Positions 1-4,918 of a DNA stretch of 10,956 nt are shown here, one piece after another. The notes beneath the pieces are model-generated. The model did no database searches, was not told where the DNA came from, and saw only the letters and a list, made by a program, of their open reading frames with translations. Every line of letters starts with the position of its first letter. The first letter of the stretch is position 1. A program made the translations under genes and the position numbers. Origin of the DNA: an uncultured Atopobiaceae bacterium (lineage in GTDB: Bacteria; Actinomycetota; Coriobacteriia; Coriobacteriales; Atopobiaceae); contig CAMYZR010000022.1 of assembly GCA_947303905.1 (NCBI GenBank), positions 1 to 10,956 on the forward strand. Direction: 5' to 3'.

Positions 1-132
1 CTGGTGAATGGTCTGCCTCCTGAGAGGGATGTGTCCGAAACAAAGATACAGCTCACCCGCTGCTGTCTCGTGTACATGGTCGATCCCCCTCCCGGGGGCC
101 GCCCGCGTGTCCAGCTTTTCGTCCGGGGTCCC

Positions 133-159
133 CTAACGCAAAAAGTTGCGCGAATCGCC
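133..159 (+). repeat. Third, diverged copy of the intergenic repeat
   Basis: This 27-base stretch aligns without gaps to 1414-1440, differing at four positions (23 of 27 identical). The shared core reads CTAACG, two variable bases, AAAAGTTGC, then CGA.TCGCC. It lies about 33 bases beyond the stop codon of the minus-strand gene 192-1250 and is inverted relative to the copy at 1279-1306, so that gene is bracketed by inverted related repeats. This copy also contains a short internal palindrome, CGCAA-AAAG-TTGCG, that the other two lack. The rest of 1-191 shows no gene or RNA that I can support. Confidence 0.7.
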
Positions 160-191
160 GTTGACAATTCCGGAAAACCTTGCCGACGACC

Positions 192-1250
192 TCAAACGAG
201 CTTAAGAGGCTGCCGCGACCCGTGTGAAGCGACCAAGTATTCGCGTAATGCGTTGCGGTTATCGCGTACGTGCTTCGGCGTGCTTCGCAAGGGGAGACCC
301 ATGGCTCGCCTGATTGCCTGCACCACGTCTTCAAACTCGTCTTCGCTCTCAAGTTGCCAACGGGTTATGCCGACGTACTTGTATTCCATGGCGTCGAGGA
401 TGATGCGGCGGTTCGAGTCGATGCCCAGCTGTCGCTTTGATGTGTGATGCCTGGTGCTGTCGCATTCTGCGTCCAGCCTGTATTCCTTCCAGAACAGGTC
501 ACACACCAGAGTCTTTCTCCGGGTGTGAGATCGTGCTCGCTCCGTGATCGGTATTGCCACGTTGTGCTCTGGAATGGGGAGTTGGCGGCCACCCAACCTG
601 CTTGGCAGGCAGAGCAGCATGAGAACGACGCTCTCCATCGGCGATGCGGAGTCATCGACGACGTAGGGAAGGAGTGATCTGATTTGCTTAACGCCATGTC
701 GGCCCTTGAATCTGCGGACAAACGTTGCGAGCCGTGAGGAAGAGGTCAAGGCTGGACGGTCGTCGAATCCTCGTTCGTTCTCGGAGTTGAGACAGTAGCC
801 GCTGCAGAACTCGAGGCAGAGTTCGAGTACATCTACAGGGGGCAGCAGCGTCGCCATCTGGCAGAGAGTCAGCTCTGGAGACGCCACGTAGACGTTTTCC
901 GAGATTCTGCAAAGTGAGCCCTCGGGCAGCGGCTGTCTATACAGATGGGTTATGACGCTGCCTCGCTTCTCCCGCTTGTTGCTCGTGTCGACCATGACAT
1001 GTAGGGGAAGCTCTTCAATCTGCAGGTCGTGCAGACATGAGGAGAGGCTCGCGTCTGGCCTTGCTCCGAAGATCTTGCCAGAGGTTGGCGACGCGCTGCG
1101 GACGAGCGACCTGATTGCCGATACGCTCGAGGTGGCGCCCCGAAGCGAGCTGCGACGGATACGCTTGATTCCGCCAGCGCGACTCAGGTCGTGATGGCGC
1201 CAAAACTCGAGGGCAGACGCGTGTGAGATGAAGACCTTCTTGGCTGACAT
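192..1250 (-). CDS. DUF559/Vsr-like nuclease-fold protein, possibly AbiEi-related regulator
   Basis: Uncharacterised 352-residue protein. The N-terminus (about 1-35, with SHASALEFWR at 9-18) and the middle (RQPLPEGSLCRISENVYVAS, 105-124) resemble proteins I associate with Coriobacteriia, and the general layout of AbiEi-type antitoxin/regulators. The C-terminus (about 203-318) has the PD-(D/E)XK/DUF559 pattern: SPMES with E206, CDLFW with D251, then LDAECDSTRHH with E262 and D264, followed by RRIILDAMEY and a GITRWQL strand. All candidate catalytic acids are present, so nuclease activity is possible but unproven. No signal peptide or membrane segment is evident. The ATG at 1250 is preceded by a weak GGAAA ribosome site. 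No toxin gene lies beside it, so it is an orphan if it belongs to an AbiE-type pair. Codon use is looser than in the glg genes, which suggests transfer. The reading frame is convincing; the family assignment is from memory of motifs. Confidence 0.6.
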   Translation of the reverse strand: MSAKKVFISHASALEFWRHHDLSRAGGIKRIRRSSLRGATSSVSAIRSLVRSASPTSGKIFGARPDASLSSCLHDLQIEELPLHVMVDTSNKREKRGSVITHLYRQPLPEGSLCRISENVYVASPELTLCQMATLLPPVDVLELCLEFCSGYCLNSENERGFDDRPALTSSSRLATFVRRFKGRHGVKQIRSLLPYVVDDSASPMESVVLMLLCLPSRLGGRQLPIPEHNVAIPITERARSHTRRKTLVCDLFWKEYRLDAECDSTRHHTSKRQLGIDSNRRIILDAMEYKYVGITRWQLESEDEFEDVVQAIRRAMGLPLRSTPKHVRDNRNALREYLVASHGSRQPLKLV

Positions 1251-1278
1251 GTGCGTTTCCGTAATGCTAGGTCGCTAT

Positions 1279-1306
1279 TCGTGCAACTTTTCCCGTTAGT
1301 GTGTCA
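1279..1306 (-). repeat. Left arm of a perfect 28-bp inverted repeat
   Basis: Exact reverse complement of 1407-1434, with 100 bases between the arms. It sits 29 bases upstream of the start codon of the minus-strand DUF559-like gene, where an operator or promoter would lie. In minus-strand orientation it reads TGACACACTAACGGG and onward. Similarity to the other copies continues weakly past the arm end (GAATAGCG here against GAATCGCC at 133-159), so the true unit is probably longer than the perfect arm. Confidence 0.85.
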
Positions 1307-1406
1307 TACCCAATTAACGCGAGTCGAAATCAGAAAAATGCAACTAAAGAAATAACAGTTAAGGGACCCGGCCATCGCTCTGGGGGCGAAGGGTATCCGC
1401 AAGGGT

Positions 1407-1434
1407 TGACACACTAACGGGAAAAGTTGCACGA
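1407..1434 (+). repeat. Right arm of the 28-bp inverted repeat
   Basis: Exact reverse complement of 1279-1306. A TTGACA hexamer at 1406-1411 overlaps its outer edge, but no good -10 element lies 16-18 bases downstream (1429-1434 is GCACGA). The 100 bases between the arms are AT-rich in the first half, contain no gene, and show no further obvious structure. The rest of the 297-base intergenic region has a lone TATGAT at 1492-1497, a possible -10 for nth with no recognisable -35. Confidence 0.85.
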
Positions 1435-1547
1435 TTCGCCCTCGTCCGCTCCGCATATGGCATGCTGAGGCGAAAAGAGGAGCCTATCGCCTATGATGTG
1501 AGAGGCGAACGCGCAGCTTCGCCAGCCGTGACAGCGAGGGGGACGTA

Positions 1548-2252
1548 ATGCCGCGAGAGTCCAAGCGCGCCAAACGCGAGCGTGCCATCGAGATATGTCG
1601 CCGCATGGGCGAGCTCTATCCGCATGTGGAGAGCGCGCTCAACTTTACGACACCGTTCACCATGGTCATCTGCGTGCTGCTCTCTGCCCAGACGACCGAC
1701 GTGGCCGTCAACAAGGTGACGCCCGAGCTCTTCGAGCGCTGGCCCGACGCGCAGTCCATGGCTCAGGCCAACCCCGCCGAGATCGCCGAGATCATCAGGT
1801 CCATCGGCTTCTGGCGCACCAAGTCGCAGCATTGCGTCGAGGCCTCGCAGATGATCGTGGCGGACTTCGGCGGCGAGGTCCCTCACACGATGAAGGAGCT
1901 CTGCCGTCTGCCCGGCGTAGGCCGCAAGACCGCCAACATCGTGCTCAACAAGGCATTCGGCATCGTGGACGGCATCGCGGTGGACACCCACGTCTTCCGC
2001 CTAGCCACGCGCTGGAAGCTCACCAACAAGCCAACACCGCTCCAGGCCGAGCAAGACCTACTCGACGTGCTGCCGCAGGAGCTCTGGGGCCCCGTCAACG
2101 AGCAGTGGATTCACTTTGGGCGCGACACCTGCCGCGCGCAGAATCCCCTCTGTGACGGATGCCCGCTGGCCGACATCTGCCCGAGCTTTGGCAAGGCCAA
2201 CGGCAACCCCAAGCCAAAGGCGCGTCGGCGCACCAAGAAGAAGGAGGCATAG
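1548..2252 (+). CDS. nth: Endonuclease III (DNA glycosylase/AP lyase)
   Basis: Base-excision repair enzyme that removes oxidised pyrimidines from DNA and cleaves the abasic strand. The 234-residue product has the complete family signature: LLSAQTTD (44-51) with the conserved Gln48; the helix-hairpin-helix LPGVGRKTAN (121-130) carrying catalytic Lys127; AVDTHV with catalytic Asp146; and a C-terminal [4Fe-4S] cluster motif C-X6-C-X2-C-X5-C (Cys195, 202, 205, 211). It is slightly longer than the 211-residue E. coli enzyme because of a basic C-terminal tail (about 221-234, rich in Lys and Arg) and a short basic N-terminus. The ATG has a GAGGGGG ribosome site ending 5 bases upstream. It is translationally linked to the next gene, whose ribosome site lies inside the last codons of nth. 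Confidence 0.96.
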   Translation: MPRESKRAKRERAIEICRRMGELYPHVESALNFTTPFTMVICVLLSAQTTDVAVNKVTPELFERWPDAQSMAQANPAEIAEIIRSIGFWRTKSQHCVEASQMIVADFGGEVPHTMKELCRLPGVGRKTANIVLNKAFGIVDGIAVDTHVFRLATRWKLTNKPTPLQAEQDLLDVLPQELWGPVNEQWIHFGRDTCRAQNPLCDGCPLADICPSFGKANGNPKPKARRRTKKKEA

Positions 2253-2255
2253 GGC

Positions 2256-2540
2256 ATGTCCACCTATGGAGACGAGAAGTACCAGCGCGAAGCCGACGCA
2301 TGCCTGGCCGAGCGGGTCCACCACTTTTGCAGCTGTCGGGACCTCGAGTGTCCGCTGAACCCCAACAACCCCCGCAACCTCGAGCGTGGCCGTGGCTGTG
2401 ACGCCTGCATCCGCAAGTGCATCGCGCTCGGCGAGATCCCGTCGTGCTTCTTCAACGAGGTCGGCGCGTGGCCCGAGGGCTGGGATGACTTCACGTATGC
2501 GGGCTTCGTCCATCACTGCAACGGTCACGGAATCGAGTAG
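2256..2540 (+). CDS. Small Cys-rich protein, DUF6485-like
   Basis: A 94-residue soluble protein of unknown function with nine cysteines (16, 25, 27, 32, 48, 51, 55, 64, 88). The core runs C-X1-C-X4-C (25-32), a spacer, then C-X2-C-X3-C-X8-C (48-64), ending in a GEIPSCFF segment. This resembles the DUF6485 pattern of small Cys-rich proteins with a C-x-C...C-x-x-C...LPxCFF layout, so metal or Fe-S binding is likely but inferred. The ATG follows the nth stop by 3 bases, and its strong AAGGAGG site (2241-2247) overlaps the end of nth. The two genes are therefore very probably co-transcribed and coupled. Any link to DNA repair rests only on position. Confidence 0.8.
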   Translation: MSTYGDEKYQREADACLAERVHHFCSCRDLECPLNPNNPRNLERGRGCDACIRKCIALGEIPSCFFNEVGAWPEGWDDFTYAGFVHHCNGHGIE

Positions 2541-2601
2541 CGGAGCGCCGAGCGACTCGTTTCAGCCCGCCAAATGTGCCCAAAAAGGCCACTGGGGCCC
2601 T

Positions 2602-2634
2602 ACACACGCACGCGTCGCCGATGCGAGCGTGTGT
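2602..2634 (+). terminator. Stem-loop after the nth unit, possible weak terminator
   Basis: ACACACGC (2602-2609) pairs perfectly with GCGTGTGT (2627-2634). After one A-A mismatch a second six-pair stem (2611-2616 with 2620-2625, one G-T pair) closes a 3-base GCC loop. Only a short TTT follows, so termination would be inefficient. It lies about 8 bases upstream of the tentative glgB promoter, so it could instead be a regulator-binding palindrome for the glg operon. The structure is seen directly; the role is inferred. Confidence 0.45.
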
Positions 2635-2642
2635 CGCTGCCT

Positions 2643-2672
2643 TTGTAAGCTGAGAATAAAAGGGCATATACC
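2643..2672 (+). promoter_or_regulatory. Tentative promoter for the glg operon
   Basis: TTGTAA (2643-2648) and TATACC (2667-2672) are separated by 18 bases in an unusually AT-rich patch of this GC-rich intergenic region, matching a weak housekeeping sigma promoter. Transcription would start near 2680 and leave a leader of about 70 bases before glgB. That leader contains a short GACGG/CCGTC stem (2680-2684 with 2696-2700) but no riboswitch that I recognise. Confidence 0.35.
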
Positions 2673-2749
2673 GCGCATGGACGGCCCACACGCGACCGTC
2701 GTTGCGCGCTCATGGCCATAGGAATAAACGCCAAACGTTGGAGGGCATC

Positions 2750-4858
2750 ATGGGGTACAAGCGTGACGTTGACTACATCCTTACCGACGAAGACGTCTTC
2801 ATGATGGGCAAGGGCGTCTGGTACCGCAGCTACGAGAAGCTCGGTGCCCACCCTGCCATGTCTGGACGCACGAAGGGCTATCACTTCGCCGTGTGGGCGC
2901 CCGACGTCAAGAGCGTGCACGTCATCGGTGACTTCAACGGCTGGGACACCTGGGCCAATCCGCTGGGCCTGCGTCCGACCGGCGGCGTCTGGGAGGGCTT
3001 CATCGAGGGCGTCGAGGAAGGCCAGCTCTACAAGTACGTCATCGAAACCAAGCAGGGTGACCTTCTCTACAAGGCGGACCCCTACGCCTTCATGGCAGAG
3101 CTGATCCCGGGCACCGCCAGCCGCACCACCGACATCGCCGGCTACCGCTGGGGCGACAAGCGCTGGCTCACCAAGCGCGCCGAGTCCCCGCACATGAAGA
3201 ACCGCCTCAACATCTTCGAGGTGCATCTGGGCAGCTGGAAGCGCCACAATGACGGCCTGTCCGGAACCGGCGAGCCCGACACCGAGGACCACGGCGGCAG
3301 CTACCTCACCTACGAGGAGCTCTCCGAGGAGCTCGTTGCCTACGTCAAGGAGATGGGCTACAGCCACATCGAGCTGCTCCCGGTCATGGAGCACCCCTTT
3401 GACGGTAGCTGGGGCTACCAGGTGACCAGCTACTATGCGCCAACCAGCCGCTTTGGCACCCCCAAGCAGTTCAAGCGCTTCGTGGACATGTGCCACCGCG
3501 CCAACATCGGCGTCATCCTCGACTGGGTGCCCGGCGGCTTCTGCCAGGATGCCCACGGCCTCGCCAAGTTCAACGGCGACATGCTCTACGAGAACGCGAT
3601 CCATCCCAACTGGGGCACCTGCAAGTTTGACCTGGGCCGCAAGGAGGTCCAGTCCTTCCTGATCTCCAACCTGCTCTACTGGATCGACGAGTATCACGCC
3701 GACGGCGTGCGCATGGACGGCGTCACCTCCATGCTGTACCTCAACTTCGGCATCGACGACCCGCGCCAGAAGAAGTTCAACGAGAAGGGCACCGAGGAGG
3801 ACCTCGCCGCCATCTCCTTCATCCAGCAGCTCAACGACACCGTGGGCAAGTACTATCCCGACGTCATGATGATTGCCGAGGAGTCCACCGCGTGGCCGCT
3901 GGTCACCTATCCGCCCAAGGACGGCGGCCTGGGCTTCAACTACAAGTGGGACATGGGCTGGATGAACGACACCCTGCACTACTGCCAGACGGACTTCCCG
4001 TTCCGCCCGGGCAACCACAACCTGCTCACCTTCTCCACCATGTACCAGTTCAACGAGAACTTCATCCTGCCGCTGTCCCACGATGAGGTCGTGCACGGCA
4101 AGTGCTCGCTGATCACCCGCATGCCGGGCGACCAGTGGCGCCAGTTCGCCGGCCTGCGCTCGCTGGCCCTCTATCAGCTCACGCACTCCGGCGGAGCCCT
4201 CAACTTCATGGGCAACGAGATCGGCCAGTACATCGAGTGGCGCTACTACGAGGGCATCGAGTACTTCCTCGCAGACCAGTACGAGAACCACGGAAAGCAC
4301 CGCGAGTTTGTGAAGGCTCTCAACAAGTTCTACAATTCTCACCCCGCCCTCTGGCAGCGCGCCTACACCTCCGACGGCTTCGATTGGATCGAGGCGGACG
4401 ACGCCGAGCAGTGCCTGATCAGCTTCGCGCGCCACGGCGACAACCCCAAGGACGACCTCGTAATTCTGATGAACTTCGAGGTAAACCCCTATGAGGAGTT
4501 CCGTCTGGGTGTTCCCAAGCCAGGTGTGTGGGAGGAAGTCTTCAACTCCGACAGGGTCGAGTACGGCGGCTCCGGCGTGACCAACGACGGCGTCAAGTTC
4601 AAGAGCGAGGACAAGCCCTGGAACCACCAGGATCAATCAATCGTGCTGCGCGTTCCGCCACTTGGTGGTACGATTTTGAAGTATGTGCGACCGCTTCCGG
4701 CAAAACGCGTCACCAAGAAGGTAGCCGAGGCGGGTGCCGCCAAGGCCACGGCAGCAGCCAAGAAGGTTGCCGCCAAGGCAAAGGCAAGCACCACTGCCAA
4801 GAAGGGGTCCGCATCCGGTAAGGGTGCCACCAAGGCCACCCGTACCAAGAAAGCATAA
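2750..4858 (+). CDS. glgB: 1,4-alpha-glucan branching enzyme with Lys/Ala-rich tail
   Basis: Transfers alpha-1,4 glucan segments to make alpha-1,6 branches in glycogen. The 702-residue product has an N-terminal CBM48 module (about 35-125, with VHVIGDFNGWD at 57-66) and a GH13 catalytic barrel. Catalytic residues are nucleophile Asp323 (GVRMDGVTSMLY), acid Glu377 (MIAEEST) and Asp445 (LPLSHDEVVHG), spaced 54 and 68 residues apart, close to the E. coli enzyme. Two oddities: region I reads DWVPGGFC (258-265) where the family has DWVPGHFP, losing the usual His; and after the normal end near residue 648 a tail of about 51 residues follows, with 14 Lys, 2 Arg, 17 Ala and a single acidic residue, like histone H1 or mycobacterial HupB tails. 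The ATG at 2750 is chosen for its GGAGG site (2740-2744); the upstream in-frame TTG at 2702 has none. Confidence 0.96.
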   Translation: MGYKRDVDYILTDEDVFMMGKGVWYRSYEKLGAHPAMSGRTKGYHFAVWAPDVKSVHVIGDFNGWDTWANPLGLRPTGGVWEGFIEGVEEGQLYKYVIETKQGDLLYKADPYAFMAELIPGTASRTTDIAGYRWGDKRWLTKRAESPHMKNRLNIFEVHLGSWKRHNDGLSGTGEPDTEDHGGSYLTYEELSEELVAYVKEMGYSHIELLPVMEHPFDGSWGYQVTSYYAPTSRFGTPKQFKRFVDMCHRANIGVILDWVPGGFCQDAHGLAKFNGDMLYENAIHPNWGTCKFDLGRKEVQSFLISNLLYWIDEYHADGVRMDGVTSMLYLNFGIDDPRQKKFNEKGTEEDLAAISFIQQLNDTVGKYYPDVMMIAEESTAWPLVTYPPKDGGLGFNYKWDMGWMNDTLHYCQTDFPFRPGNHNLLTFSTMYQFNENFILPLSHDEVVHGKCSLITRMPGDQWRQFAGLRSLALYQLTHSGGALNFMGNEIGQYIEWRYYEGIEYFLADQYENHGKHREFVKALNKFYNSHPALWQRAYTSDGFDWIEADDAEQCLISFARHGDNPKDDLVILMNFEVNPYEEFRLGVPKPGVWEEVFNSDRVEYGGSGVTNDGVKFKSEDKPWNHQDQSIVLRVPPLGGTILKYVRPLPAKRVTKKVAEAGAAKATAAAKKVAAKAKASTTAKKGSASGKGATKATRTKKA

Positions 4859-4869
4859 GCATTGCCGCT

Positions 4870-4901
4870 GGTCCGCACCGTCGCGACTGGCGGTGCGGAC
4901 C
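4870..4901 (+). promoter_or_regulatory. Strong intergenic hairpin between glgB and glgP
   Basis: GGTCCGCACCG (4870-4880) and CGGTGCGGACC (4891-4901) form a perfect 11-bp GC-rich stem with a 10-base loop. No T-tract follows, so it does not look like an ordinary intrinsic terminator. It ends 6 bases before the AAAGGA ribosome site of glgP (4908-4913). It could protect an mRNA end after processing, pause polymerase, or tune glgP translation. Its presence also argues against the upstream TTG (4862) as the glgP start. Confidence 0.75.
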
Positions 4902-4918
4902 GCGAACAAAGGATTGCA

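Noticed and set aside
41..68. Imperfect inverted repeat (GATACAGC at 45-52 with GCTGTCTC at 61-68) suggesting an insertion sequence end
   Set aside because: One short imperfect stem without a transposase or matching second end in the window is not enough.
4..447. Plus-strand open frame of 147 codons at the window start
   Set aside because: It overlaps the minus-strand DUF559-like gene, spans the repeat at 133-159, lacks a clear ribosome site, and has no recognisable motifs.
1279..1434. The 156-base inverted-repeat element as a MITE or insertion sequence remnant
   Set aside because: No target-site duplication is visible, and similarity among copies continues past the arm ends, so a transposon terminal repeat fits poorly. 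Not excluded without a genome-wide search.
1406..1434. TTGACA at 1406-1411 as the -35 of an nth promoter
   Set aside because: No -10-like hexamer occurs at 16-18 bases spacing, and the hexamer overlaps the repeat unit.
2702..2749. TTG at 2702 as an earlier glgB start adding 16 residues
   Set aside because: No ribosome site precedes it, while the ATG at 2750 has GGAGG at ideal spacing and yields a normal family N-terminus.
4862..4918. TTG at 4862 as an earlier glgP start adding 19 residues
   Set aside because: The stretch is occupied by the 11-bp hairpin, and the ATG at 4919 has AAAGGA at 5 bases.
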